A stretch of 64,000 bases of DNA from Polychytrium aggregatum. Its lineage: Eukaryota > Chytridiomycota > Chytridiomycetes > Polychytriales. Below are positions 10,863 to 23,630 of this stretch, piece after piece. Below the pieces are notes generated by a model that ran no database searches, was not told where the DNA came from, and saw only the letters and a program-made list of their open reading frames with translations. The stretch lies in the NCBI RefSeq assembly GCF_025602895.1, contig NW_026516332.1, positions 1 to 64,000 of the forward strand, given 5' to 3'. Each line of letters opens with the position of its first letter. Position 1 is the first letter of the stretch. Position numbers and translations under genes: made by a program.

Positions 10863-13800
10863 TCAATTGCCCACGACCGTATATCGTCCCGTGTTGCCTG
10901 CCAGCTCGCTCTCCAGACTCGCCATCGTGGCCTCGGTCAGCAGCCGCTTGATCTCGTTCTTGGCTTTGTCGATCACCAGCTGGTTATCGCCCTCAAGAAA
11001 CTAGAGAAAGTCGAAATGGCGGCGTGTTAGCAAGCACTCATGCCAAGCCAATCTTCATGCTCTGCCTCATCCCAGCAATCCAACAGGCACTCCAACAGGC
11101 ACTCCAACAGGCACTCCAACCGACGAGTACAGACACTCGCTGTGCTGCATAATCTGGCGTATACACAAGCACCCCGGCGCCGGCTATGCCGCGGTTCATT
11201 ACTCCATTCCTCGCACCGCTGCCCGAGATACATACCAGATACAGCTTGCGTTCGTTGGGCCCAGGCTGCTTCCCAGCCTCAAAGAACTGGCCACGGGTCG
11301 TAATCGCCGCACCACTGATTTCTCCGATGAGAGTGATCTGCTCCTTGTTGGTGACCTTCCAGCGCGCCCGTTGAGGGTAGTCGTTGATCTCGATTTCGCA
11401 TGAGAACGGAGCTGCCGAGGCCTCAGCACCGGTGCGTCGCACGCCGTCGTCGCCAGACCCGACAGCACTATGCCCGAGCGTATCCTTGCCAAACTTGGAG
11501 TTGATTTCGGCGATCACATCCCGCGCCTTGCGTCCGGAAGCGCCGACCTGGGCGTTGATGATCTCGGCTGCCTTCTGGGCCGCCTTCAGAGCCGCCAGCG
11601 CCGCTGCCGACACGGGCGCTGCTGTCGCTCCCCCAGCAGTGGCCGTCGCAGCCGCTGCACCAGCACCGACAGCAGTGCTCGCCCCCGAGGCAGTCGCGCT
11701 CCCGGCAGCGCCTGCAGCGCTGGGCTGCGTCTCGGCCGCCGCACCATCACCCGCGACCTTGACGCCGTTGACCTGCACAGCCTTGACCTGCAGCGTAATC
11801 TCGTGTCCGTCCTCTTCCTCCTCCTCGTCTTCGGCATACACGCCGCCGTGCGACTTTTTCTGGATTTTCTTGACGATATCTCGCTCCTTGTCGAGTTTCT
11901 CGAGGCCCTTGCCTCCGAACCCGCTTCCCGTGTACTTGGCGTTGCCGCTCTTGACCTTCTCCATAAACTCGTTCGCGAGCGTCTGGACGTCGTCCGGCAC
12001 AGGCGCGTTGCTCATCTTGAGAGCCTTGACAATGTCGACCGCATATCGGTCCTGTTCCCGCGTGATGAAGGTGTAGGACGTGCCCTTGTTGCCCGCTCGT
12101 CCCGTGCGGCCCACACGGTGCACATAGTCCTCCATGTGGTTCGGGCAGTCGTAGTTCACGACGACCTTGAGCTGCTTGACGTCCAGGCCGCGCGCTGCCA
12201 CCGAGGTCGCAATCAGAACGTTGGTATCGCCGGTCTTGAAGTCGACAATGGTCGAGTCTCGGTCGGCCTGGTCTTTGCCGCCGTGCAGGGACTGGCACGG
12301 ATATCCGCGGCGGAAAAGGTCTCGCAGCAGGTTGTCGGCCGCCTCTTGCCGATCCACAAAGATCAGGACCTTGCCGTCGGGGTCCTGTGCCATCGAGAGC
12401 CCCAGGATCTCAAGCAGGCGCACAAACTTGGCGTCGTCGTCGCGGATCTCGACGTGCTGCGTCACGTCCGCGCAGACCACACTGCGTCCGCCGACGGTGA
12501 TCTCCAGAGGCTTCTGGAGGATCTTGCGGGCCAGCGCCTCCATCTGGCGCGGAAACGTTGCCGAAAACAGCACCGTCTGGCGGCTCGGACGGATGTTGTT
12601 GACGATCCGCATGACCTGCGGCTCGAAGCCCATGTCAAACATGCGGTCGGCTTCGTCGAGGACCAGATACGTGACGCGCTTGAGGTTGGTGACTCGGCCG
12701 CTGTTGGCACAGAGCAGATCGATCATGCGTCCAGGCGTGCAGATGATGATCTCGGCGCCTCGCTTGAGGTCGGCGATCTGGTCCTTGATCGGCGATCCAC
12801 CGTAGGCACAGACCGCTCGCAGATTCAGGGCCTTTGCAAAGTGCTTGCATTCTTTGTGGATTTGGACGGCCAGCTCGCGTGTCGGCGTCATGATCAGCGC
12901 GATCGGGCCCTCCATGGCCTCGAGTGGACGCTGGTCGGCAATGTGACGGAACATGGGAAGCAGGAAGGCAATCGTCTTGCCCGAACCGGTCTTAGCAATG
13001 CCGATGACATCGCGACCGCTCATGATCGCCGGGATCGACTGGGCCTGGATCGAGCTGGGCTTGTCGTACTTGAGCACCTTGCGGATCACTTCGTACACGC
13101 CATGGGGCAGCCCAAACTGTGTCCATTTTTCGATGGGCTTGGGACAGTTGACGCCGCGGATCTTGATGCCGTCGAGTTCCAGTCGCTTCATGTCCACCTC
13201 GGCCGGGGTCATGTCCGCCATCTCGGGCGGCTCGATGAAGAAGTTGCGCCGGAAGGACTCGTAGTTCATCGTCGAGTGGTTGACAGGCGCCAGGTCCTTC
13301 TTTTTGGCCGCCAGCCTCTTGGCAGCGGCTGCGATGATGTCTTCGGGGTCGCTCCCGATATCCTCCTCGTCGTTGTCCTCGATGCGGCGGACATCCGTGA
13401 CATCGGCTCCAGCCTCGACGTCCTCCTGCAGCTCGCCCTTCTTCCAAGACTTGTTCTTGCGGGCCTCGCGGTCCTCCTCGAGCATCTTGCGGGCTTCGGA
13501 CTCGACATCGACCATGTACGCATCGAGGGGGTCGACCTCATCAACCTGCATAGAGGCGGCACTGGGGCGCTCGGGAGCAGGCGCGTCGTCCATATCGGCA
13601 AAGACAGACACATCGGGCTCGGCAGGGTGTATCGGGGTATCGGCAAAGTCATCCACCATCATCAGGTCTATGTTGCTTGCTTTTTTCTTGTGTTGGACCT
13701 CGCCGACCTCGTCACCATCATCAAAGACGACCTTGCTCTTGACTGTCGGTGTTTTGGCGCTGCTACCCTTGGCAAAGAAGCCGAGTTTGGATGGTCCTGG

Positions 13801-15619
13801 GCTCGAGGCGCCCATCGAAAACAGGCCGCCGCTCTTTTGCCCGATCTTGCTGAGCCCGGGCGAGCCTGCCCGTGGGCTCAGAGCCGTAGCCGGCTTACCC
13901 ATGATGGGGATTTTGAGTGGAGCGCGCCCTGTCTGGATCGTCATCGCGGGTTTGCTTGGAGAGAGATTCTCAGCTGAAGCTGACGAGACCGTTTGACGTT
14001 GCAAGCATGGAGAAAGCGAAAACACAATCTTTAGCATCGAGTTGGTGGATGAGATCCCTGCAGCTCGGTTTCAAGACGCCGGCTACAGGCCGTCGAAAGC
14101 GTTCACAGCCAACGGGTGAGGCGCATTAGGAGAGGGAGGAGAGGCGGGGAAGGGTGACGGTGTCGATATCAGGCGAGACAGAGGTGTTGGGCAGCCATCG
14201 GACGGAGAACACCGGCGGATGGGAAGAAACAGAGCATTAAAATTGCACCCAACGTCTGTCCAGAGTGCCTTGCGGGACACTCGATTGCTCGTCCTCTATC
14301 CAACAAAGGGCTGGATCCACACACACGCCTAAAAGTCGCATCTAGTTGGAAAATACCTGCTGAGTCGGTAACTCGGGGATTACTTGCAGGAATATCCGCG
14401 GGCTGTGAGGACACCGCAGGAGCAGACGGAGGTAGCGTCTCGATTGGACCAGATGCGACGGCAGATGTCGAGTCTTGGTTGGGGGCAGGGATTGAAGCCA
14501 CTCGATCAGACGAGTCAGCGGGCTGTTGTTGCTGCTGTTGCTGCTGTTGCTGCTGTTGCTGCTGTTGCTGCTGTTGCTGCTGCTGCTGCTGCTCTGACAT
14601 GCGCTTCTTCCACTGGGCAAGCTTTTCCTGCCGCTGTCTCAGAATCTCCTCGGGTGTGGCAGCCGGCTGTGTCTGCAAGAGCATCAACAATGGCGAACCG
14701 TGCACGGTTATCAGTGCCGAGGTCGAGTTGCGGATCGGAGAGCAGTCAGATCGTCAATAATACTTCAAGCGATAGGCAATGCCCTCCCCCTGCGACAACG
14801 CAGTTGTGTTGGAGTCTTTGCGAGATCATGAGTTCAAAAAGAAGCGAGCACACCCATAAGGCACCGCACACACCAACAAGGACGTACCGAGCTGCCGCTT
14901 TCTGTCTTCGGTGCTGGCGCAGAGACCGATTCTGTTGCCACAGCTACCACGGCCTCATTCGGTATTGATGCAGCCGGCGCAGCTGACAAAGCTGTTGATG
15001 CCTCGGGGGATCTGCGAGGGACATCGCTGGTGACGGAGCGGGTCGGGGTTGCGGGGCTGGATTGGACCATGGGCGAGGGTGTTGTCTCCGGAAACAGTGC
15101 CGAGAGTGCGGGATTGAGCATCGGTGCTGACGGGGTGCTGTTGCCTTCGCGAGTACGGCCGGGACCGGCTGCATCGATCGACTCGAGCGACCGGGCTGGG
15201 CTATCATGCGCTCTTTCTTCAGTTTTGGGGCGCTTGAGGTCTCTCTCGCGGTCTCGGTGTCGATCGCGGCTGCGATCCTTGTTTCGATCCCATCCGCGCT
15301 CACGGCTGCGGTCTCGACGGTCTCTATCTCGATCTCTGTCTCGATCCCTGTCTCGATCTCTGTCTCGATCTCTGTCTCGATCTCGATCCCGATCCCTGTC
15401 TCGGTCTCGATGCTCACGCCGCTCGTGGCTGCGGTCTCGGCTACTGCGGTGGCGGTCCGATTTAGAGTGCTTCTTGTGCGAGTCCTTCTTCTTGACCGAC
15501 GACGATGACGAGGAATGGTGCTTGCGTTTGCGCGAGGAGGAATCGTGGCCGTCCGATGAAGCAGACGATGCCGAGCCCGACGACTCGTATCCGCGAGAAG
15601 AGGAGCGATGACGACCCAT
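10863..15619 (-). CDS. PRP5: PRP5/DDX46 spliceosomal DEAD-box RNA helicase
   Basis: ATP-dependent RNA helicase that acts with U2 snRNP during prespliceosome assembly. Exons 15619-14888, 14672-14357, 13979-11236 and 11000-10863 join in frame to 1309 residues. Residues 1-110 are RS/RD-rich, residues about 245-300 hold an RQEKLAQWKKRM segment and a polyQ tract, and the PRP5-specific DPLDAYM motif lies near 501. The helicase core follows: AKTGSGKT (about 680), PTRELA, DEAD (about 791), SAT and HRVGRTGRAG (about 975). The C-terminus resembles the family's terminal domain and is completed only by the last 45-codon exon (LEGDNQLVIDKAKNEI). The DPLD motif separates PRP5 from other DEAD-box proteins. 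The protein is longer than yeast Prp5 (about 850 residues) and closer to vertebrate DDX46. Confidence 0.95.
11078..11122. repeat. 12-bp tandem repeat (CACTCCAACAGG) in last PRP5 intron
   Basis: About four copies lie in the intron between 11001 and 11235. Confidence 0.85.
14520..14592. repeat. CTG/TTG repeat encoding polyQ in PRP5
   Basis: Alternating TTG and CTG triplets on the plus strand read as CAG/CAA on the minus strand and encode an uninterrupted glutamine run of about 23 residues in exon 2. Confidence 0.95.
15320..15420. repeat. 12-bp-type repeat encoding the Arg-Asp dipeptide array of PRP5
   Basis: Tandem copies of TCTCGATCTCTG/TCTCGATCCCTG on the plus strand translate on the minus strand into a long (RD)n array in the N-terminal RS-like domain. 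Confidence 0.93.
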
Positions 15620-16646
15620 CGGCGATGATGCTCACTGCAGCTGTGAAGCGGGAATGCCGCGGGAGGTTGAGCGGATGGGTGGGAGAGAAAGGAGGAGTTG
15701 GAAGGAGTTCCTGGCTGCCGATTCGATCGGCTTTGTGCGGTCTTGTCGCCGAGGCGCACGCGACAGATGCAGACGAATGCGACGCGGGTGTTTTCCTCCG
15801 TGGGGGGGATGATGCAGCAGCTGCGACTGCGTTGCGGTGACGATTGCGGCAACGGCGGTCTGATGGAAGCCAAGTCGGTGTGCTGATGGGCGGTTTCGAG
15901 ATCTCGCTTCTGGACAGTGCAGCCCTAGGTCTGTGCGACCGAGGCGGCGCAGCAATAACCCCAGCCCTACCCCTAGCCATCCCGGTCGCGAAGGATGTGA
16001 CATGCATCAGCAATCAGGTTCGGAGGCAGAGTGTGAAACTGCGACATGGCTGGGGGGAGGTGTCTGGACAGGGTGCAGGGAAGTAGTCCATCGGCAACAC
16101 GGCTCTGCGACCCATGAAGCAGGCAAGAAGTCGCCTCACGACTGAACCCCAATGTGTATCGCGCATCCGATGCGTCCAGCGGCATAACAGTCAATCCACT
16201 AAAGAACGGGTTACCCTGGTATTTTGGTCGTTGACCGAATATTTTGTTACCCAATACCATCGCGCTGGCCACGACCATTCTGTGATGCGATGCAATACCA
16301 TCATCCATAGTCTGAGAAGAGTTGCCTCCATATCCAGTGTGTCAAAGTGCACCATCCATCGCTGGCACTCCGACACCAGTGCAGGTCGATTGTGGAGACC
16401 GGAGAGCAACCGGTGTTTTCACTCGGAGGCTGTCAAAGTGATCTGTTCTATTTCTTATAGCTTTGCTGGACCCAGGCCATCGTATACTACGCTGGCATAT
16501 GGGATCGTGAGGGTGTCCGTTTGTTTCTGAATAAAGTGTATTCCTGCCATTCCAACAGAGCCACGGGCGTGTGGGCAGTCTTGCGAGAAGTGCAATGCCG
16601 CCAGCCAGCAGAATACTAGGCCATCCAGCTGCACTCACTTCGACCT
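15620..16646. other. Gap between PRP5 start and CBP3 stop
   Basis: The right half is the 3' region of CBP3 and the left half the PRP5 upstream region. Small open frames are present but have no recognisable domain. No repeat or RNA gene was recognised. Confidence 0.5.
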
Positions 16647-18177
16647 CTACTGATCCTTTAGCAAGAGCCCCTTGCCAGCCAGCAGATCCTCGGTCGAGAC
16701 GTTGTCGATGTGGCACAGCTGCTTGCGGACATAGGACAGTAGCCCAACGAGCTGCGACGGCTTGACCTTTTGAGATGCATACACGTTTCTGTCGTTCAAC
16801 CCCAAAAGCGGACGCAAGTTACGGTGCAAGCCACAGTCAGTGACCGTTTCCCATGATCCACCACTGCGATAGCAATTTGTTGGACCGTGCCATCTCGCCG
16901 GTGCAGATGCATGCTACCGCTGTCGCCGAGACACTTGCCTCCACAGTGCCGCTGAAAAGATGGCATCGCCTTCATACAGGCCTTCATCGTAAGCCAGGAT
17001 CTGGCCGTAGTAGGCCGCCATGAGCTCCTCGATGTTCTTGCCGACTCGCTTCTTGATCTAGATGAATCAAATCAAAGCCCGAATGCGTCAGATACAAGGA
17101 GCTGGATCTGATGCGATCCTCCTCGAGGCAACCACTGTTTTCGAGCGTATCAAGACACCAGGTGGTCGGGCATCTCGAACCACCTCAATATCGCGACGGC
17201 AAACTTACCCCAGCCTCATTCAGCTTGAGCTCAACATCCAGCCACAACAGGTTGAACAGCTCTTGTTGATACTCCTTTCCCTCGGCACCCTCAGCTCTCA
17301 GGCGGGCGCTGTAGATCCAGATGTGAAGGACGGTCAAACTGAACCAGGTGTAGAAGGTCTGCGGCAGCCCAAGCTCTAATCCGAGATCAACAAGCGGAGC
17401 AACCGGTGGAGCAACAGGCCGGCCACCATGAGTTGATGTGCCCGATCGAGCAGCCGTTCAGATTCGATTGAGGCAAGGGCAGATGCAGGATTAGTGTTGG
17501 GCCCGAGGCAGAGTGGGTATAGCGAAACCAATTCCGATACACAGCCTCAATCCACATCAGCCTCAATCCATATCAACCTCAATCCACCTCAGGCACACGA
17601 CCGCAGGCAACAACGAGCACCCTCGGTCCGGCCCGGCCATGTGCCCATCGTCCCGAGAGAGAGTGCAGCACACCCACCCGTGAGGAACAGCTCGCGCTCG
17701 CTCGAGAGCTTCTGGGTGCAGGTGTCGAAGCCAGCCTTGGCCAGATCCAGTTTGTGCATCTGATACTGCGCAAAGCCGATGGGGTTGATGATCCGGGAAA
17801 ACAGGCTGTTGAAGTTTTGCTGCGTTATATCAGAGCGATTTGTTGGATCGGTTAGCCGCAGAAAAGTCGACGGACGAATGATGAGGCAGAGCGTACACAA
17901 TGGCAAGAGGCGCCCGAGGAGCTTGAAGAGTCTGCGATACGGGCGAATGGAATGTGCCGAGAAGCAAGGCATGCAGGGCCAAGCCGGTGAACGGAACCAT
18001 GGGCGGGATTGCATCTGTTCTTGGCGGATACATAAGCTCTGACATCGAGAGCGAGCCGGATCAGAACCCTACCTGATGCACAATCAGCGAGGTCGAGAGC
18101 GCCCTCTTGCCAAAGATACGGCCAAATGGGACCAGGGCATGGTGTGCCCTCGGGAGTTGCCGAGCGATCATGGACAT
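16647..18177 (-). CDS. CBP3: CBP3/UQCC1 family complex III assembly chaperone
   Basis: Mitochondrial chaperone family that supports cytochrome b biogenesis and assembly of ubiquinol-cytochrome c reductase. Exons 18177-18073, 17819-17678, 17375-17209, 17057-16939 and 16788-16647 join in frame to 224 residues. The first 35 residues are Arg/Ala/Ser-rich without acids, as in a mitochondrial presequence (MSMIARQLPRAHHALVPFGR). Family signatures follow: FYTWFSLTVLHIWIYSARL, YYGQILAYDEGLYEGDAIF with ALWRN across a splice junction, and a C-terminal YVRKQLCHIDNVSTEDLLAG block. The intron at 16938 works only as GC-AG, which restores the conserved ALWRN. The part between presequence and domain is short, so an extra small exon (about 17920-17955) may be missing. 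It shares its strand with PRP5 and gamma-adaptin. Confidence 0.87.
17540..17592. repeat. 16-bp tandem repeat in a CBP3 intron
   Basis: Three copies of CCTCAATCCACATCAG-like sequence, increasingly diverged, lie within the intron 17376-17677. Confidence 0.8.
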
Positions 18178-18822
18178 GATGGAAGTGGATTGGATTGGAT
18201 TGGATTCGATCGGAAAGGGTTGGATTGGAAGCGGATACGAAAACTGGGCCGCGGTGTTGGACGGTGGATGTGGGGAAAGGAGGGGGGCGCTGGTGATGTG
18301 CCCGGGATGTCGCTTGCAATCTTGGCGCTGTCTCGGGAGTCCGCTCGACGAGCCTGCTGTCTTGGGCTGCTGTCAGATGGTTGTGTGAAGCACCTCTGAC
18401 CATTGCTCTCGGGCGACGGATTTTTCTTTGCAATCGCATGCACGTGACTCGAGTGAAGCTACTGGATCTTGCCGCGAACGATGCGCAAGCCGGAGGTACT
18501 TTACGGTGACATCGCGAAGCAGCCAAGGCACGTCGTCCTCGGTGCCATAGTGAGTCGAGATCCGGCTGGGGACTGGCGGATAAATACTACTCCGAACACG
18601 CTGAAGTGATCGTCTGGAATGAGGCTAAGTCCCCTGAAACCCTGAGGGCGTGGGGGGGGGGAAGCATGCATGTATTTGCAGGAAATAAGAAAAAATCAGA
18701 ATAAAAATAGACGCCAAGCGAAAAGGGCCGGAGGGCGATGCTGACAGAGAGCTCAAGCATGCGCATCGCCGCTGTATTCCGGCCAGCCGTCCGCCGGTCC
18801 CGTATGGCAGCCTTCGGAGTCC
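18178..18822. other. CBP3 upstream region / gamma-adaptin 3' region
   Basis: Contains (GGATT)n on the plus strand at about 18188-18230, inside the probable CBP3 5' UTR, and a G10 run at 18651-18660. A short open minus-strand segment at about 18510-18600 reads like protein (HYGTEDDVPWLLRDV) and has a donor-like GTAAAG after it, but no in-frame start was found. Confidence 0.45.
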
Positions 18823-21800
18823 TCAGGCATAGAGCTCCTTGTCAAAGGAGGAGAAATCGACAACTTCGTCCGTGGGCTGTCCGTTCGAGGTGTAGGCAAC
18901 CTTGAGGCGGAGACGGATCGGCGCCTGTTTCGAGCCGTCGATCGGGTTTTAGCAGGATGTGCGGGTATGCAGAGACGGTGTGGGTCAGAGCCAAGACAAG
19001 TGGTGCAAGAACAGTGTGCCAAGTTGCGGGACAGAGGGTGGATAATGGGGATCGCAAACGGTCACAGACAAGCGAATCGCCCACAATCTACCACCAACAA
19101 TCGAATCACCAAATCACTAACAATCCATCACCAAATCACCGACAGCCGATCTTCCGGCCTCGCTGTGACGGGCCGGAACAGAGACGCACCTTTGTCGGGT
19201 TCTCGATCTTCATAAACTGATTGGCGTTGAGGCCTGGCATCACAACGCTCGAGCTTGGCGGGAACACCTGAAGCTTGAGCAGCTTGGGCACAGCAACCAG
19301 GAACTGCAGGTTCTGGATCTGAGGGCCGCGGCTGCTAAAGTCGGCCGTGACGCGGACGGTGCCGTCAGCTTCCCGGACAGGGGTGAGGGTAATCAAGAGG
19401 CCGTTCTTGTCGTAGGCAGGGTAGACCTTGGCCTGTGGCTGGGCCGGAGCCGCCGCAGTCAGCGAGGCCGAGGCAAACAGGTCGGCGAGAGGGTCGATGG
19501 CCATCGACGGGGCAGCAGCTGAGGGCGAAGCAACAACTGCAGGCCCGGAGGCTGGAGGCCCGCCAAAGAGCTCGCCAAGCAAATCGACCTGGGTGGTCGG
19601 GGCAGCGACGGCAGGAGCCGCGACCGAGACCGAAGCGTCCCCAAGGAGGTCGATGATGTTGGACTGCAGCGTGAAGATCAAACAGCATGCATATTAGCAC
19701 CGCAGTAGCGACCAACCGCCATGTTGGGTCCTGGGACCCACTACTGGTGCTCCAGCACCCTCCTCGTTGTTGCATCAAACATGCGCACGACCGCGGCCGC
19801 ATTACTTACACCTCCGCCAACGTTCATCTTGGGTGCAGGAGCCGACAAATCCACTGCAGGAGCGCCAAATCCCATGGTTGGGCTGGTCATGGCAGCTGGA
19901 GCAGATGAGTTGGCAAGACAAAGACCAGCGGCAGACCGCCGACACGCCACAGAATGGCCGCAGATCAGACGGCAGGAAGGGTACATCGGCGCGTGGAGAG
20001 GCATCACAAATTGTCAGTGAGCAGTTTGGCATCTCTAGTGCTGAAGAAAGGGATACGCCAACATTGGCGGGCGCATCGGCAGCATCGGATATGCACACAG
20101 GAATCGTACCGATGGTTCCCTTGCCCTTGAGATCCTCTTCCCTCAGGGCGCTTTCGAGGACGGGGACGCCCTCCAAGATGGCGACGCTAAACGAGCGCGC
20201 GTCAGGGAATGCAGGTCCGTTAGTAGGGGACGTGGGCACTGTCGCTTTTGGAGAAAGAAGGGCAGTCATCGAGCACTGTACAGCGTTGCATGCCAACGGC
20301 TTGGCCAGCCACAATACATCGAATGGAGAGTACGCTCTGCAGACCACCGTCGGTACATGTCCCGCAGATGCCGTTCTCCGAAGCGGCCGTCCGCTCTGGC
20401 CACATCGCACACGCACACCGATCGGAGCCATCGATCGATAACCACGTACCTGATCTCGCGATCGAGGCCAAAGAGACTGGTGTACTCGACAGCACGCTGC
20501 TGAATCTCAACATCGATGTTGACCTTGTATCGAGCGATGAGTGTCCTGATTTGGCTGTTACCGTCAGCAGTTGGACAGGCGGGGATCCAAAAGAAACATC
20601 AGTCATAGCCGGCGTTGGTTGCACTCGAGCGCACGCCTGTGCATGCGGGCGAGCATGAATCATCTAGGCTGTTACCTAATGACGGCGGTCTGTTGGAATC
20701 GCGTCGACAGCTTGGCCAGGGCCGTGAGAGCGTATTCCTGGACATCGTCCGTGGCGTACGGGCCCTTGAGGATCGAGGCAAACGTCTCGTAAACCTCGCT
20801 TTCGGAGGGGGCGGTCTGGTAGTCGCTTAGGTGCGGGTCGGCATTGGCATCGTCGCCAGCTTCGTCGTCAGCACCGAGGATTCGCGAGGTGCCCGTGGTG
20901 AGGGTGTCGCCGTATTCGCCGCAGCACCAGACCATGGCCTGGACGAGGCCCTCCTGCATCAAAGCAGCGTCGCCCTCGCTCTTGACAATGTTGTACAGCT
21001 TACGGACGGTGTACTGCTGGAGCTCGACAGGCGAGGTCGACACGAGCTTGACAAAGTGGTTGATGACAAGCTGGTCGACAAAGGCGCCGGCGACGCGCAG
21101 AACTCGGCACACAGTGTCGATCTCCCAGCGCTTGTTGGGGCGGAAGCGGCCGGCGTAGTCGCAAATGCGGGATGCGACGCTGGCTTTGACCTCGCCCTCG
21201 GCAACCTCCAGGAAGCTCAAGAGCTCGCGAGTCAGCAGTCGAATGTTGGCGCTGTCAATCAGGTAGAACGACAGATCGAGGGCGCGTCGACGGATCGAGA
21301 CATCGGGATCGCGCAAGCACTCCAGGATCGTCGAGCGATGGCGCTGCAGGGCTGAGGAGTCGGCAGTCTCAGGCCTGGACGAGGTCTTTGTCAGGGTAGT
21401 CAAGGCAACGTATCGGATGTTGTTGTCGCGGTTGCTGAGGAAGCGACCGAGGATGTTGATGGCAAGGACACGCAGAGACTTTTCGCTCTCGATATCCATG
21501 ATGGTCAACACTGTCTCGTACAAGATGGCGTTGCCAACGTTCTTGGAGGCCTCGGTGTTGTTGGCAACCTGTAGAGTTGTCCAGTCGGGTGCGAAGCCAA
21601 AGTGAGCCAGAGGACCGAAGACACTGTGCAGAGCAAAGGTCGTAAAGCGGCAGAAGGAAGATCGCTGCAGAGAAGCAATGCATCGCGAGGAAGCTCTGAG
21701 CAAGAGCTTCCGAGTCCGAGCAAGAAACGTATCGCCCGACTCACAGTTGCTAGAGCGTCATTCATCAGCTCGCTGGCCTCTACATCGTTTCGACCCAGGA

Positions 21801-23382
21801 TTCGCAGAAGGCGCAGGATCTTGACTTGGAGGAAGGGATCGGTGACGCCCGAAACGTCATGCTCGGGACTGAACCCGGGCTTGGAGAGATTGCTCAAGTG
21901 GCCAACCAGGGCAGGAACGAGCTGCAGGATCGATGTTGGGAGAGTCAGCCGACAGAGACCACGGCAGCGCCACTGTGCGCAGAGGGCATTGGTACGGGGA
22001 GGTCGAAGCCATACGTTGTTTTGGGGAGGACGAAGCCGTATGTTGCTTCGAGAAGACAAAGTAGCACGGCAAACCAACCTTTCGAACCTCGGGGATGACT
22101 TCCTTGTTGATGGCGCACATCTCTGTCAAGAGGGTGATGCCGGTGAGCAGAACGCCGTGGTTGCGCTCGTTGACAAAGTTCCTGGCCTTTGGGAAGAAGT
22201 TTTCCATCAGATCTGGCACTTTGCGGATGATGCGGAGGGCACACAGGTTGGCCTTTGATTGTTGAGCGTGCCGTTGCAGTGTTGGTGTTGTGAGCCAGGG
22301 AAGCGATCGGGAGGATCGGCAAAATGGAACGCACGAGTCAGTGGCAGAGTCGGCAAACATCAGCTTGGGCGGTAGAGCCATCAACAACGCAGAGCAGCTT
22401 TGGGCAGCCCCAACCCATGCATCTATGCAAGGCTGGGCACCGTCAGTCGCGACGGGCCCTCGACCACGGCATCCTGTCCCGGAGTGTTCGGCGGCAGGAG
22501 AGCGTCTATGCGGGGTACCTTCTTGCGTGCATACGCATTTGAGCTCGACATGAGCTTCTCGACTTCGGAGCACAGATCGCGGGACATCTCGGGCGAGGAG
22601 ATGTTGCCGAGAGTGCACAGCGCCAACCCCATAATGAACATGTTTGGATTGGCCATATCGCTGAACGCGACGAGCAGAAGGAGAGCGCGAGTCAGAATAG
22701 CGATCAGCCATGACGAGGTCCAGAGACGATGAGATGCTGGCCACCATACGAATTGGCGCAGGCAACGCAGCGACCCCGGCGATGCGCAGTGGGACAGGAC
22801 AATCGTACTTTTTCAGGCAGTTGGTCACCAGGGTCAGCACTTCTTGGTTCTCATCGAGGAGGAGCATGATTCCGAGGTATCCCAGCCGCTTGTCGCTGAA
22901 CTTGGGGGAGGCAACTGCAGACAAGGAAGGACGGTCTGAGTGTGGCTGGCACCGCTCGCTGGGCGGTGCCCCAGGTTTATCAAGCGAGCCAGCGCGGCAG
23001 GAAAGCAGAGTGGCCAGGACAGTGTGACGAGCACTGGGTCCTCCTTTTGAAAAGAGATGGCCTCGCAGCGATGCGGAAGGGAGGCGGTGGGAAAGAGCAG
23101 GATGGGGGCGAGACAATATCTACCGAGCTTCAAACACTCCATCTGGCCAAAGTGGGCAGGATAGCCCAGCATATGGATATAGAGCAGCTTTGCGACGTTG
23201 ATGTGTCTCGTGTCCATGTTCTCCTCCTTGAAAGCGGTACGGATGGAGGCCGACTCTTTTGCGATGACGGCCCGCTCCTCTGCAGCAGTCTTGCATGAGC
23301 GAATGGACTTGATCAGATCCTTGAGTCGCGGGGTGGCGATGGCCTTGGCCGTTTGAATGAGCTTATCCACGACAGCATCCAT
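18823..23382 (-). CDS. APL4: AP-1 complex subunit gamma (gamma-adaptin)
   Basis: Large subunit of the clathrin adaptor AP-1, which sorts cargo between trans-Golgi and endosomes. Eleven exons keep frame: 23382-23124, 22914-22809, 22660-22519, 22252-22079, 21921-21745, 21568-20676, 20545-20450, 20186-20110, 19895-19810, 19663-19190 and 18924-18823; total 861 residues, normal for the family. The trunk carries textbook adaptin blocks ([73 protein letters not shown]). A flexible Ala/Pro hinge follows, with two DLLG(D/E) segments that may act as clathrin-binding boxes, then a C-terminal ear domain ending DKELYA. The start at 23382 ([15 protein letters not shown]) gives a short family-like lead. The divergent DP gene starts 1.6 kb upstream. 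The identity is secure, and gamma rather than alpha follows from the trunk sequence. Confidence 0.95.
21985..22060. repeat. Two-copy repeat of about 26 bp in gamma-adaptin intron
   Basis: GGAGGTCGAAGCCATACGTT and GGAGGACGAAGCCGTATGTT lie about 30 bases apart within the intron 21922-22078. Confidence 0.7.
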
Positions 23383-23569
23383 GGTGGCGAGCGGGATATC
23401 GGCGGGTCGCTGGAGGGGAGCGTGTGGACGGAAGTTGGATCGCGACGGCGTGCAGGGAGGGTGCTTGGCCGAAGGCGGGGGGGGGAGGGCCGGTGTCGAT
23501 GGCGATGGCGATGCAGACGAACAGCTGAGGCAAAGGGCGGAACCGAGTGAGAAGGGCAGCGACCAGGGG

Positions 23570-23630
23570 TGCGGATGGAGTGCGGATGGAGTGCGGATGC
23601 AGTGTGGATGCAGTGTGGATTGGAGAGGCA
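23570..23630. repeat. 11/12-bp tandem repeat GAGTGCGGATG
   Basis: Five diverging copies (GAGTGCGGATG then CAGTGTGGATG) run head to tail upstream of gamma-adaptin. Confidence 0.85.

Noticed and set aside
11470-13977. 835-codon open frame on the plus strand
   Set aside because: It lies exactly antisense to the PRP5 helicase exon. Its translation is His/Asp/Leu/Arg-rich without domains, a known artefact of GC-rich coding DNA read on the opposite strand.
18510-18600. Possible upstream exon of CBP3 (HYGTEDDVPWLLRDV)
   Set aside because: No in-frame start is found upstream before the gamma-adaptin stop, while the ATG at 18177 gives a convincing mitochondrial presequence.
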